Shown here: positions 1 through 11,622 of the stretch, in pieces
How the letters are laid out: every line of letters begins with the position of its first letter
Numbering within the stretch: position 1 is the stretch's first letter
Source of the DNA: Schistosoma haematobium
Taxonomy: Eukaryota > Platyhelminthes > Trematoda > Strigeidida > Schistosomatidae
Reading direction: 5' to 3'
Assembly: GCF_000699445.3 (NCBI RefSeq)
Contig: NC_067195.1
Location: forward strand, 82,020,569 to 82,084,568
DNA length: 64,000 nucleotides
The notes under the pieces: generated by a model
Told to the model about the DNA's origin: nothing
What the model saw: only the letters and a program-made list of their open reading frames with translations
Database searches by the model: none
Made by a program: the position numbers and the translations under genes

Positions 1-89
1 TGATTCATTTGCCTTAATCTTGAGGCCGTCTCTACGTTTAGTAGCTGATACTCGTCAGAAAGATCAGTAATATTCACTTCTCTTACTAT

Positions 90-190
90 AGGACTAAGAG
101 ACCTTAGTTCGAATCCTATGCTTTGGTGATCAGTGCCAACTAGTATAAAACCTTGATCTATAGTTACTTCACAATTATTCCCAACCATGT
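90..190 (+). repeat. Possible degraded copy of tRNA-like family F
   Basis: A B-box-like TTCGAATCC near 112 is followed by GTGCCAACTAG and AAAACC, in the same order and spacing as the tRNA-like and hammerhead-like parts of the better family F copies at 41.5 and 52.8 kb. No core CTGANGA is visible (it reads GGTGATC), so any ribozyme is dead. The match is short and could be chance. Confidence 0.3.
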
Positions 191-282
191 AACACAAACT
201 CATGTTAATCTATACTAAATATTATTTTTACAAAAATCTTCATAAAACCCACTTGAGTAAAGTGATGTTGAAATAATTCTTA

Positions 283-337
283 CAGATTGAAATCATGAGT
301 CAACTGAAGCTAGACCACCATGGAAAACCTGGAAGCA
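283..337 (-). repeat. HH-SINE 3'-tail fragment
   Basis: About 55 bases match the 3' end of the HH-SINE family read on the minus strand (ATCATGAGTCAA, TAGACCACCATGGAAAACC, GGAAGCA). The ribozyme and tRNA-like parts are absent. Confidence 0.6.
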
Positions 338-672
338 TGTTTCAGCATGTTTCCCTTGTAGTATTCATAACAATTCATAGCTTCTTTTTATGTGAGAGAA
401 GAATTCAGTTGTAACATGAGGATAAGTAGTTAATTGTGGAACCATGATCTACTATTGGCTTTAATAGTGTTTTCAAAATTTTAAAGAGGAAGTTTGGGGG
501 TGAAGATAGAAACTTCCTGTTGTACAATTATCAAATGATTTATGGTGATTATTTTTTAGCATTTAATTGAAATAACGAAAGATAGACAGTAATTTATTAA
601 ATAAAATACTTTGCTCATTATAAGTTACATTTACATTCACGATATCGGTTGAAGTTAAAAATTAACACTGTT

Positions 673-899
673 AGATACCGGCTTACTGGTCTAGGGGTTA
701 AGTGTTCGCGCGTGACACTAAAACTCCTGGGTTCGAGTCCAGCGTGTGGGATCGTGGGTACACAATTTTGAGGACCGCCATACTAGGACGAAACGACCAT
801 TCAGTGCTTTCAAGTTTTCAATGGTGATCAAACATTGATCGATGCATGATCTTACTCAAAACTCAACAATCTCCACAACCCTATACAGATGGTTATTAG
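673..899 (+). repeat. HH-SINE copy, ribozyme degenerate
   Basis: It begins at the tRNA-like part (CCGGCTTACTGGTCTAG, box A position), has a B-box GGGTTCGAGTCC, then the hammerhead region and the tail variant ending CAATCTCCACAACCCTAT. GGACGAAAC and the CAGTGC strand of stem I survive, but the catalytic CTGAGGA reads TTGAGGA with changed flanks, so cleavage is unlikely. It belongs to the subfamily whose tail contains TTGATCGATGCATGA. Confidence 0.75.
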
Positions 900-1159
900 G
901 AACTAGACAATATGATTTATTTGTAACATTGATAATTATATAGTTCTACATCATGAACTGATCTTTGTTAGAGAACTATTGAGAATCTACTAAATAAATG
1001 TACATTTATCATCCCACTAAAGAGTAAACTCAGTAACTTTAAAGTATAACGATTAGACCATTGAGTAGATGAAATTTTTGAAGAAACTCATGTTCCCTAT
1101 AGGATTCAATTTGTTATCAATCAACTTCAAAATCTTACATGTTACTACTAAAGTAAGAA

Positions 1160-1225
1160 AGAAAGATTAGTTCAGCGAAGAGTTCTCTTTTCGGCGAATT
1201 CATTTTCAAAGCTGTACAATCGCAA
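1160..1225 (+). repeat. PLE LTR-like fragment
   Basis: The stretch with TTCAGCGAAGAG, CTCTTTTCGGCGAATTC and GCTGTACAATCG resembles the repeats flanking the PLE remnant at 21.6-23.3 kb. It lies downstream of the minus-strand PLE endonuclease piece at 1562-1803, in the orientation seen there for the downstream LTR-like repeat. Confidence 0.5.
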
Positions 1226-1561
1226 ATATATATATACTTATTTTTACAGGGTGATAATAATACTGATAATAAACTTCTGTTATACATGGTGACAGTGAGG
1301 TTAAATAAATAAAGGTATTAGAAAAAAATTTTTTAAAACAAGAAAAGTTTGATAGTTAATGGCTTAAGTATTCATCGGGTATGGATGGCTCAGCATGATA
1401 AAATAACATAAAATGTTGAAACAGAGATGAAATGTAATCGGAATGATCGTGGAAATAAAAACAAACCGGTTGGGGGTAGAAGATTTGAAGGGAAGATGGA
1501 AGGTGAAGCAGGTGGCTGTAAAAGAACAAGAGTATGAAGAAAGAAAAAAATTTTTTTAATA

Positions 1562-1803
1562 CATTAAGACCATGGTAAAAGAAGAGGTTGTACCAGTCTC
1601 TTTTGTACACATAATTCTGGTTTTTCAAAATGTATGGCTATTGCCTCGGCAATGCAAAGAAGATGCAGTCTAATTGTCTTAGGAAGGCTTCTACTTACCT
1701 TGTAGATGACTTTGAACGCAGAGTCTGTCTTGATTGAGTGACCTGTGTTCACAAGGTGTTCGATTATAGAACTTCTTATTGAGCCGTTGTCTCCTACTAA
1801 AGT
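1562..1803 (-). pseudogene. Penelope-like element: GIY-YIG endonuclease C-terminal remnant
   Basis: Minus-strand translation reads through IIEHLVNTGHSIKTDS, AFKVIYKV, IAEAIAIHFEKPELCVQK and ends LLLPWS before a stop. This order (EHL..TGH, aFkViy, EA.AI...P.LCVQK, LPW) is typical of the C-terminus of Penelope-like elements, whose polyprotein joins a reverse transcriptase to a GIY-YIG nuclease. The catalytic GIY-YIG segment and the whole RT are missing and no proper start exists, so this is a truncated retroelement fragment and not a host gene. An LTR-like fragment lies on its downstream side at 1160-1225. Confidence 0.7.
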
Positions 1804-2076
1804 ATTTGAGATATTTATAAAGAGTAAACAGGGTTTTTTTCCCAGTAAAACAAAGAAAAAAAGAACCTTTTTTACAAACCTTATTTACCACGTTTAAGAT
1901 TTCAACATTTATAATATGAATATGATTGAAATTCTTCAAAGATCTTTTTTTATATCTATGTATTGTATTCCTTTTTTTTTATCTACGACTGTTATCATGG
2001 TAATAATAATAATAATGTATAGAAAGAAAAACCACAACCACTGGTTTGTCGTTGAGTTTATCTCAATATTTTGTTT

Positions 2077-2130
2077 CTTCACTATGTATGTATGTATGTA
2101 TGCATGTAGGTAGGTAGGTAGGTAGGTATG
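2077..2130. repeat. (TATG)n / (TAGG)n microsatellite
   Basis: Tandem TATG units run into TAGG units and back to TATG. Confidence 0.9.
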
Positions 2131-2795
2131 TACGTGTATAGTGGTTATGGCTGGGGTATTTTTTTGTTTTGTTTCATCTTGATCCCTTTGTTTTACTGGA
2201 ACACCTGTTTTTCCATATACCTATTTCATCATTATCACTCAGCCTTTCTTAATATATAGGATTGTATATATATATATATATATGGGACAGTGTGTATGTG
2301 TGTTTATGTGTACAAATTCCTTAATCCTACAGTATGGTTATTTACAATCATTTTCTTATCAAGTATCTAAGCTGATTTTGAACTATCTCAATCGATAACA
2401 TTCATTTAGTTTAAGGTTAGTTAGTCAGTTAATTAATTAGATCTAATAAACTGGGAGTTGACCAAAATATTCACTTTATTCTTAATCTCTTTATTTATGT
2501 TATCCTTAAATTTTTATAAAAGAAATATGATAATATTTATTAACATCATGAATATATCTACTTATATGAGAATAAACTTAACACATTTATGATGGTTCAT
2601 CGTAACTGCAGAGTTAATAGGCTTAATCATTTCATAAGAATATTTCATAATTAATTTATAAGTCTTGTTTTGAAATTTTTTTATTAGTGAGACTATACCT
2701 GAAAACATGTTATGCTGGTGTACAGTTTACTGTACACATATATTGTACTCATATTGTATATAAATGTGTTTATACAATAACCATAACAATATAAT

Positions 2796-3006
2796 TTCAA
2801 TGGTTGAGATCATGAGTCAATTGAAGCTAGACTACCATAGAAAACCTGAAAACACTGGACGGACGTTTTCTACAATTGTGGGGACTCCTACATGATCCCG
2901 CCTCGCGAGATTCAAACCCAGGACTAATCAGTCTTGCACGCAAGCGCCTAGCCACTAGACCACTGAGTCAGCCGGCATTCAATGGTGTTAGTGTCTAACT
3001 TCAGAC
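2796..3006 (-). repeat. HH-SINE copy, ribozyme destroyed
   Basis: It shows the HH-SINE tail, a B-box (reverse complement GATTCAAACCCAGGA) and a box-A region (CACTGAGTCAGCCGG). The hammerhead region is scrambled: GGACGAAAC is lost (reads TTTTCTACAATTG). Confidence 0.75.
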
Positions 3007-3130
3007 ATAATGTCTTGCTTTTTACAACAAATAGGATATTACAAATATCGATTTTTTTTAACCATAAGGTGTTCAAATAATTATTCACTTAAGAAATTAG
3101 AAAAATTATTACAGAAATAAACATGATCAG

Positions 3131-3250
3131 GAATGCACACCCACGATCCCGCCTCGCGAAATTCGAACCCAGTACATATGGATCTCGTGCGTGAACGCTT
3201 AACATCTAGAACATTGAGCCAGCATCCAATGGTGTTAATGTCTAACTTCA
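3131..3250 (-). repeat. HH-SINE fragment (tRNA-like part), left arm
   Basis: The tRNA-like segment and downstream TTAATGTCTAACTTCA of HH-SINE are present in minus orientation, without ribozyme or tail. It meets a plus-strand copy directly at 3251, forming a head-to-head inverted pair. Confidence 0.7.
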
Positions 3251-3527
3251 GCATATGCTTACTAGTGACTGGTTTCAAGTGGTATTTCCTGGAGTCCTAG
3301 TGAGAAGCAGTGACTAATGGAGTTCAACCAGGTCTGGTTTGAGATAGTAACTCGCTGAAGACAATGGTGGACAGTGGCGCAATTTCGTAGATTAGTTGAA
3401 CCTCATAAGGCGGGATCGTGGATTGCATTTCTAGGTTGTCCTACTATAGGACAGAATGGCTATCGAATGCTTCCAGGTTTTCCATGCTGGTCTAGATTCA
3501 ATTGACTCATTATCCCAACTATTGGAA
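3251..3527 (+). repeat. HH-SINE copy with internal deletion, right arm
   Basis: It starts at the HH-SINE head (ATATGCTTACTAGTGACTGG) and ends at the tail (CCAACTATTGGAAT), but the tRNA-like B-box region is deleted. The ribozyme region is altered: GGACGAAAC reads GGACAGAAT. Confidence 0.7.
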
Positions 3528-3790
3528 TTATCAGAATTGTTTAACTGCCGTTATCAAACCCTACATTATAGGGAGGCAAGTTGAAATAGTTTCGATTGTT
3601 CAATGGTTGATAACTGTTGCTTTGCTATTTAATTGAAGCATGATATTGATTTTTCGATCATTTGCACTAAACTCTGATTACTATTGTTTCTTTTTTTCAA
3701 GTCGCTGATCGTTTTAAGTATTTAAACTTCTATAGTTTAGGTCAGGAAGTTCGTTAGGTGATCCACTTCTGAAAACCAAGAGGCGACAGA

Positions 3791-3973
3791 GAGCTATTTC
3801 GTTGTAGCATGGGACTGCCTAGCAGTGCCCATCTACGGATTGGTCAAAGAGGGTTTGGGACCAGGACTTTCAGTTTCCTCATGAACGTGTAATCTTTGGA
3901 CCTATGAGGTGGCATTTGAACTCTAGGTATTGTATCTTGAAGTCAGTCACTAGTGGGAATATGATGATTACTA
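3791..3973 (-). repeat. Strongly degraded HH-SINE
   Basis: Recognisable islands in family order are TATTTCGTTGTAGCATGGGA, CCTAGCAGTGCCCATC, GGACCAGGACTTTC and GTCACTAGTGGGAATATGAT. It is an old copy with no usable ribozyme. Confidence 0.5.
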
Positions 3974-4120
3974 GCATGGAGAGATTGGTGGACTTTGTAG
4001 GATTTCCTTACCTTAAATCATGGACTGATTTTATTTAAACTTCTTTCTAAGTAGTCATAGATACTGTTATAAGTAATAGTGTAGAAGATTGGTCAATTTG
4101 TAGTCTATATAACAGGTTGG

Positions 4121-4265
4121 TTGTAGCTAGACAACCATGGAGAACTATGATCCATCGTTTCATCTTAGTATGTGACTTTTTAACAGCTCGCACTCTGCAA
4201 CGTTATCAGGGATCGAGCACTAAACCTTTTAATCTCATAGAGTCTGTTGTCTGTCGAGCTACTAA
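4121..4265 (-). repeat. Degraded HH-SINE tail and ribozyme region
   Basis: GTAGCTAGACAACCATGGAG and CGTTTCATCTTAGTATG correspond to the tail and hammerhead region on the minus strand. The rest is barely alignable by eye. Confidence 0.4.
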
Positions 4266-4596
4266 GATGATGTTCTTTAATTAACTCTCATGGATTCTAT
4301 TAAATTTTAGATATGTATTATCAATGACAGTTAATCATTAACACTTCAAATGACGGAATGATCAAAGTGTGATATTTTGATCTTTAGGTCGTTGAAACAT
4401 TGATTTATGAAATCTTGTATATAAAAATTTGTAAAGTATTAAACCATAATGAAATTGTTATCTAATTTCTTTTTGATTTGTGATCTTTCCTCTTTTTTTA
4501 AAAAAATAAAATTTATGTGTATATTACATAATATTACATTTCAAAATCCTATGACTAACAAATTACATATACCAATAGACCATTAACACATATTTC

Positions 4597-4870
4597 GTAA
4601 TAGTTGAATTCATGAGTCGATGTAAGCTAGACCACCATGGAAAACCCGGAAGTACTGGACGACCGTTTCGTCCTAGTATGGGAATCCTGAACAGTGCGCA
4701 TCCATGATCCCATAGCAAAGAGACTCTAACCCAGGACCTTCGATCTCACACGTGAACACAACTTCTTGACCACTGAGCCGGCATCCAACGGTTTTGATGT
4801 CTAACTTCAACCAACACATGATATTGAGTGACAGTCCATCATTGTCTTCAGTGAGTAACTACCTCACAAA
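4597..4870 (-). repeat. HH-SINE copy, near-complete, ribozyme mutated
   Basis: It carries the tail, hammerhead, tRNA-like part and half of the head. On the minus strand stem II (ATCCCATACTAGGAC) and GAAAC are kept, but the core CTGAGGA reads TTCAGGA, changing invariant residues C3 and G5. Cleavage is therefore not expected. Confidence 0.8.
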
Positions 4871-6045
4871 TCATTTTTATATCGATCAAATATCAAGTTG
4901 AAGTAACCATTTTACTTAAGCTAACATACACTTGATTTTTGAATGTAAAGTCTTTTAATTAAGAATATAACACTATTGTAGTTTCATGAAGTTGTTAGCT
5001 GAGTATTTTATAACAGCCTTGGAATGCAGTCATTTTACTGGCTAGTGACTGAAAAAAAACTATCCAAATATTTTGACTTAAAGTCTATACTTTTAAACCT
5101 ACATGATTTTAGCTGTCAATACTTCTTACTACGCTTATCAATTGAATCTGTAAAGACATTTGAAGATTTAAGTTTCCAACCTGATTAAATTAAACATCTA
5201 ACCATTTTATATAAATCGCTTTCTGAACTTTAATTTCATTGAGCTTTGTCCGATTTTAAACAAAACGATCTGATGTAAAAAAGTCAAAATTATTCTTTTT
5301 CATATGTTGGTCGTGTGAAATAAACAAGCCTAGGTAATCTGTAGACTGTTGTCTGCGATTCTATTCTTTTTTTCAGTACTTTTACACTTACTTAAGTGTT
5401 TTAGCAATATTAGATAATAGAATATTTTATTGCTCATTCATAAGTTCCACGGAGAAGTAACCGCTTCAAGGTTTAACTGATAAGATTGCTTTTTTTCCAA
5501 AGTCATTAAGTTGTATATGAAGAGTAATTGGAAATTCCTATTTCTTATCCTGTCAATTCAGTACTTTTGTCCACCATTTTGAGAAACGTTTTGTTATTTT
5601 CGTCTTATTACTCATGAGTAGCTAAACGTTTTATTAAACAAAATGACATGGCTAGTGTTCAGTTAAAGTAGAACTATATTCGAAAGATAATCAGTAACTG
5701 TTCTTATAAAGTTCTTTCTTGGTTCACTTTACTGCTTAATTAATCAAGTGTCATTTGTATGGGACACTAAAGCATCTCAAAAATGACGAAACCGTTGATG
5801 CAATGGTTACAGTAATATGTTTACATGATTTACATGATTCACTTGAAAGGTGAATGCTTATAAGCCATAGGATTCGTAAATAATCACTTGATATTTGACT
5901 GATAGCCCTATTTCGTGTGTGAGGTCTTGTGATACCCAAGTTAGGGTTTGGGCCTAAAACCTCTTGATTGAAAGTCGAACACTTATGATATTAATCCAGC
6001 ATTCTGGAAACCGTTCGCATCAATTAGCAGTATTATTTAAATCGC
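4871..6045. other. AT-rich DNA, nothing recognised
   Basis: No coding region, structured repeat or RNA gene is recognisable. The short open frames here lack codon bias and family matches. Confidence 0.5.
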
Positions 6046-6300
6046 AGATCGATCAATGTTAGACAACCACTGGAAACTTAGAATCAGGGGATGGCTATTT
6101 CGTCTCAGCATGGGATTCCTCAAAGGTGAGTGTCCACAACCCCTTATGCAGAAATCGAACCCAATACCGTCGGTTTCGTTCATGAACGTCCAACCTTTGG
6201 AGCACTGAGTTGGCATCCGGTGATGTTCGAGTGCAACGTTAATCGGTCCACGATAGTGCACGATTATCTCCTAATGTATTTGGTGGGAGCATTCCTCACA
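6046..6300 (-). repeat. Degraded HH-SINE, left arm of an inverted pair
   Basis: GATCAATGTTAGACAACCA, TATTTCGTCTCAGCATGGGA, GAAATCGAACCCAATACC and GAGCACTGAGTTGGCATCC keep HH-SINE order on the minus strand. It meets a plus copy near 6300. Confidence 0.6.
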
Positions 6301-6585
6301 TGCGATACAGTTTAGCTCAACTGGTAGCGTGCTATCTTGGAATGATTGAATTTATAATAGAAACAATTAGATGCCCCCTCAGTAGTTTGGAGTTTAAACG
6401 CTTCCATACAAGGCTGAAAGTCATGGGTTCGGTTACCGCTTGCGGAGTCGTAGATGTGCACCTCTAAACGGTCCTACAATACGATGGGACATCAGTCCAG
6501 TCCTTCTAGGTTTTCAATAGTGGTTTGACATTGATCGATTTGTGGTTTCAACTCAATTTAACAATCTCCACAGACAAATTTTGTA
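6300..6585 (+). repeat. Degraded HH-SINE, right arm of an inverted pair
   Basis: The head-side region, a B-box-like GGGTTCGGTTACC, the remnant hammerhead zone and the tail TTGATCGATTTGTGGTTTCA plus CAATCTCCACA are visible. GGACGAAAC is lost. An incidental TTTAGCTCAACTGG resembles a tRNA box A, but no tRNA fold follows it. Confidence 0.6.
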
Positions 6586-7604
6586 TTTGTCTATACAGAA
6601 CAACTTTTAAATGGACAGGTTATCAAACAGAATAGTTTATTGTTGTAATCATAAGTGAAAGATTCATATCATAAAAATTATTATTACTATTATTATCGCT
6701 ACCATATCTGAAAACTTTTGAAAGTTAATCGACTGAAGAAGTTATATGGAATAACTTTACGCAATACAAGTAAGAAGACTCAAATTTAAAAAGTATCTCG
6801 GAATTTTCAAGATCAGTGAATTGGTCTTTCCTTCACTAACATTGTCGACACATGTAGTCGTTATCCACCTTGGATACCGCATTTTGTTTGGTAAGGGAGA
6901 TTTCAGTCTCATTATAGCTACATGATTTAATGTTATGTCTGTTGAGATTTATCATTAGTGAGTATACAATTACAAAGGCTCAAACTCTTGTCACATACAT
7001 ATACCATTTGACATAGTAGTATCAAGTTTTTTGATTAACAGAAATTCATATTTTCACCTACATCAAGGGCATATATAAACCATGGTGATAATAGATAAAA
7101 AGTAAGAGGCTTACATATAAGGTTTTTTAAACGTATATTTCTAAACATCTAATGAAACGATTCTTATAATCGCTTATTCATTTATCTGGTTATTTTCGTC
7201 AGTAACTTAATGAAGCTCATAAGTAGAGTGAAAACAAAATTGAAGGTCTTAATCAAGCTGACTACTACTTTGACACTTCACAAAACAACTGTGACTATGT
7301 TGGAATTAATTGTATAGTAGGTTTTAATTTAATAGAAGCATAAATGTCATCTAATCAACTTAATGTTCAGTGGTCATGACTATACTCTATTAACAAATTA
7401 TTTAGTTATCATTATAATTCTCTTTATGCAATTATATATCATTCAAAAGATTTAATGGGTCTGCATTGATAGGGTGATTAAAATCACTGTAATAAGGAAT
7501 ATTTGCTCTAATACTCTGAAAACTACTTACGATGATGTGTGAACGTAAAATTTAGCTATCAGTCTTGAAGAATAGGTCAAAATGCTATAATAGAATGGAT
7601 GGAG
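6586..7604. other. AT-rich DNA, nothing recognised
   Basis: This stretch lies between repeats upstream of the innexin exon and would be intron if the preceding exon lies upstream. No exon-like open frame with innexin similarity was found in it. Confidence 0.45.
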
Positions 7605-7715
7605 TGTGTTTAGCAATCGAATCTAGGACACACGTTTAGTTCTGTTTGAGTCTCGTCGGCTACATATACGTCCATCCTAGAGTTGATGTTCACTTCGGAA
7701 CTCAAACCCAGTAAC
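7605..7715 (-). repeat. Sm-alpha-like hammerhead repeat, degraded, left arm
   Basis: The minus strand carries the Sm-alpha order: GGAACTCAAACCC complement, AACATCAACTCTAGG, then the hammerhead zone. The core reads CCGACGA instead of CTGACGA and GAAAC reads TAAAC, so it should be inactive. It faces a plus-strand copy that begins near 7716. Confidence 0.65.
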
Positions 7716-7830
7716 AAATGGTGCTGAGTCAAAATCCCGGAATAAACATTGACACTTCTTTGCAGGTACATCTAGCTGACGAGTCTCAAATAGAACGAAA
7801 CACGTGTCGTGCATTCCACTGTTAGTCACA
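7716..7830 (+). repeat. Sm-alpha-like hammerhead repeat, core kept, stems weakened
   Basis: It has ACATCTAG, then the intact core CTGACGA, GAAA and a perfect palindromic stem III ACACGTGT followed by C. Stem II (GTCTC...AGAAC) has a mismatch and stem I (ATCTAG against GTGCAT) no longer pairs, so activity is doubtful. Confidence 0.65.
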
Positions 7831-8091
7831 TTACATCTATTCTATATTAACTTATGTTATAGTGGCTATTATCGAAGCAATGCTCAATGAATGCCCGTAT
7901 ACCAACCAAGACTGATCAAATTTTAGACAAATTACCAACAACTGGATTATTCAAAGCATTTTAAATTGAGCTAAGAAGTTGTTAATTTGTGATAATATTT
8001 CATTTCTTTTGAAAATTTAGTTGCATATACTCAACAATTCAATCATTATTAACTTATTTATATTCCTTTTTTTTAATTTTCTGTTTTACAG

Positions 8092-8500
8092 CTATACCCT
8101 ACAATGTGTTTTGCCAATTAATAATTTCACAGAGAAAATCTACGTATTTCTATGGTTTTGGTTTGCAATACTTGGTTTATTAACTACATTGAATACATTA
8201 CAATGGGCATTAAATACAATATTACCATCACGTCGTGTACGATATATTAAACAATATTTAAAAGCATTAAGACTTATATCTAGTACAGAAGAACGTGATT
8301 GTGCACGTTTTGTAAATAATAATTTAGGCGCTGATGGTGTATTTATACTTCATGTTGTTTCAAAAATAGCTAGTGATCTTATTGCATTAGATGTAACAGC
8401 AACATTATGGAAAAATTATCGACAAGCTAAAATTACAGGAACAGAAGAAGATGTTAATCGATTACTTGAAACAGTGAATCGTGGTTCTTCTGTTGTCTGA
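8092..8500 (+). CDS. Innexin, last coding exon (partial gene)
   Basis: This exon encodes the C-terminal part of an innexin, a four-pass membrane protein that forms invertebrate gap junctions and hemichannels. The frame gives TLQCVLPINNFTEKIYVFLW, the strongly conserved end of the second extracellular loop running into transmembrane segment 4 (IYVFLWFWFAILGLLTTLNT), then a basic stretch (LPSRRVRYIKQYLKAL) and the cytoplasmic-tail block DGVFILHVVSK...DLIALDVTATLW found in the family. A polypyrimidine tract and AG at 8090-8091 mark the acceptor; the exon starts in phase 2 (one base completes a split codon). The open frame upstream of 8092 (from 8021) is intron read-through and should not be used. 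About 135 codons end at TGA 8498-8500. The earlier exons (TM1-TM3 and the first extracellular loop) were not found in the window and probably lie upstream. Innexin identity is close to certain; which paralogue is not known. Confidence 0.93.
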
Positions 8501-8702
8501 CCATAATGTGGACGTCGATTTGTTGAATTAATATCATAGACATCAATTTGAAAAAATCAATGAATCAATATTATCATTATTGAGGAAAAAAACAAACAAA
8601 AGTGAACATATACATGAACACACGTACATACATATGTTTATCAAAAAAAAAAATTCAAGTTTATTAATCTCAGTACTCATTAGATCGGCGTCCACATTTA
8701 AA

Positions 8703-8712
8703 AATAAATAAA
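8703..8712 (+). promoter_or_regulatory. Candidate polyadenylation signals for the innexin
   Basis: Two overlapping AATAAA hexamers lie about 200 bases after the stop codon. They are the first tandem canonical hexamers downstream, but AATAAA is frequent by chance in DNA this AT-rich. Confidence 0.3.
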
Positions 8713-11532
8713 CAAATGAAACTCCAAATAACATTTTGATTATATCTGTCTTTCCTAATTCATAGTTTATTATATGTGGCCAATATTATTACTAATAGAA
8801 TTATACTACTTATTAATGTAATATGTAGTATATATATATATATTGAATATTTTTTTGAGTAATCCATGAGATTTATTTACAAAATCGACTACAGATTTTC
8901 AAAATATTAATATATATATGAGGACCAAATTCAAACCCCCTCTCAATTCATGCTTATATATATATACATATATATATAATCATTTGAAACACTGATCTAT
9001 TCAACACTGTTAATTAGTAATTTTTAATCTTTCAGAATTCATGTTTTTCAACAACAACAAATAACAACTAATGGTTTCTTCATCTCTATCACATTTTGAA
9101 TGTTTCCATATTATCTATTAAAAGTAACTAAGTGGATACATGGATTAGAAAAAAAATTAACAATATAACTGAACTTTTAATTAAATTTTATGTAAGTAGA
9201 AGTTATTTACAAAATAGATTTATTGAAAAAAAAAGAATTCAAAAAGATTGATAGGTAGACAGACAAGTAACCAGTCAGACAGATAGATAGACAGACAGTT
9301 AGATAGATAGAAAAATGAACAGATTAACAATAGAAACAGATTAGTATATGAGCAGATCAATAGAAATGGAAAAAAAGGAAATGAACACACACACACACAC
9401 AGAGAGAGAGAGGGAGGCAGAAAAAAGTTACACAATAAAGTGGAATGAAATCTGATTTGATTTTTTTATACTTTTCTTTCTTCTGTCCTTATTTCTTGAT
9501 TTTTGGTTACATTTTATTTTATCAATAATTTTTTTTCTCTCCTTTTTGATCTGCTGTACAGAAAAATGGAGACCACTTGTAATAAAAATGTTTTGCCTTT
9601 CAAAAAACGGATCATTCTTATATCATTATTATTATGACCTTACACAATATACATTATCTCTTACTTCCTCTTTTATTAGTTTGTTTGGTTAGTTGTTTTT
9701 TCTCCTTGTTATTTATTGTTTGTTTTTATTAGAATAATGAAATTGGAAATGATTAATTTTATATTCTATGTAGTATATAATCATATATATATGTCCATAT
9801 ATGTACATGTATTCCTTCTCTCTCTCTCTCTCTCTCTCCCATGCATGTACTAATGATTTAGTTAATATTCAAATTCTTTTTTGTTTTTGTTTGAAAATTC
9901 AATGTGATAAACAAAAGATCATAATCACATATTGAAGAGTTTCTAATATCATCGCCACAATTACACCACCATTAACAACAACAATGGCATAGATATTAGA
10001 GATTGTTTTCTTATAAGAGTTCAGAATTATAATGAATAAGATGAAAGATAATATTAACAGAAAGTATTCACTCATATACACATTATTGATAAATAAGAAA
10101 ATGAAAGTTTAGCTGTGGATTTTGTCATGTTGATATTCATTTTCCCCACTTCTTATCATCCTTTGTTTTTTTTATATTATCTCTTATTCCTCATGTACGA
10201 ATTGTTCTTGTTTAAATGGTAAGATGTGTATGTGTGTGATTATGAAGTGTTAAGTATTTCAGATTGTGTCTGTCCGTCTGTCTGTCTGTCTGTCTATCTA
10301 TCTATTTGAGTCTGTGGCTGTGTACATATCTGTCTGTATGAAATGATAATATTAATATTATTTATTATATCATTAAACCAACACTTACATATAAACAGAT
10401 CAAATCAAATACTCACCTTTACTTTCATACATACCTTCCTAATTACCGATATGATTATTGTCTATGAATGTTATCTATTTCTTTGTTCATATTGAATAAT
10501 GAGTTGTTTTTTTTTTCACACTAAGGTTGTGTAGGGAAGAAAGAGGAAATAATTCTTTTTCCGTAAATTTTTACATACATTACTTACTTTCCTTTAGATA
10601 TTACTCTCAAGTTATTATATACATATATATATATATATATACATTTAGAAATGTTTTTATAAACTGAAGATAAAAAAATCCACATTCCAAATGATCATAT
10701 TTCATAACTAAAAATAAGTGTGTTGTGAGAATTAGTCCAGATGTACACATAGGCACACAAACACACACATATATATATATGTGTGTGTGAATAGGATATA
10801 TATACAAATTGAGAAGACTGGATTGTAAAATGTATGATTAAATCAGGAAAATTAAGGGACCAGTTCCTTAGTGTTACAAGTTATATACAGTTCAAATGAA
10901 TTTAGATTGTTGTTAACAGTGTATACATATGCATACACATACAACATAACAAAAGGAATCAACAAAAACAACATATACACACTCTATTTGTAGCAATCTA
11001 AATCAAATTTGAATATAATATACATTCATCCTTCTCTTTCTCTTTCTCTTTATATATATAATTATGTACAATCACATATTCATAAATATATAGCTACGGA
11101 TACATATGTAACTAATTTATATTGAAACCGTTATTTGATAGATTCGTTTGACAATCCTTTTCATCTTGAATCTCTTACTTCTATTGAGTGTTTTACCTAA
11201 AAATTGACAAAACGTATGAGATAAAATGAGAAATAATAGAATAAGTGAGCAACGATAAGAACGGAGTAATGGTAGTGGATAGAAGACAGTCGAACTACTA
11301 TATAAAGCACCAATGTTTCCTTTTTATTGATGACTTTTTTTCTATAAAATAGTTTCTCATTCACATGCTCTTTCTCTTTCTGTCTCGTATTTCTCACATA
11401 CATGTCTTTATGTTAATTTGAGATTTTGTTCTTCAATAGTTTTTTTAATACCTCCCTATCTTGAACATATTGTAAATTACTGGAGTTATCTTTATTTATT
11501 TATTTCTCATTAAGTCCATTAATTTACTTGAG

Positions 11533-11534
<2 letters not shown>

Positions 11535-11618
<84 letters not shown>
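11535..11618. repeat. (AT)n microsatellite, 84 bp
   Basis: An uninterrupted AT dinucleotide tract, the longest in the window. It is self-complementary and could extrude as a cruciform. Confidence 0.95.

Positions 11619-11622
<4 letters not shown>

Noticed and set aside
6307..6345. Possible tRNA gene (TTTAGCTCAACTGGTAGC)
   Set aside because: Only a box-A-like stretch; no cloverleaf, and it sits inside a degraded HH-SINE.
8021..8091. The first 24 codons of the open frame that contains the innexin exon
   Set aside because: A polypyrimidine tract and AG at 8090-8091 mark a splice acceptor, and the translated upstream part is Phe/Leu/Asn-rich intron sequence with no innexin similarity. The ATG at 8021 is not the start.
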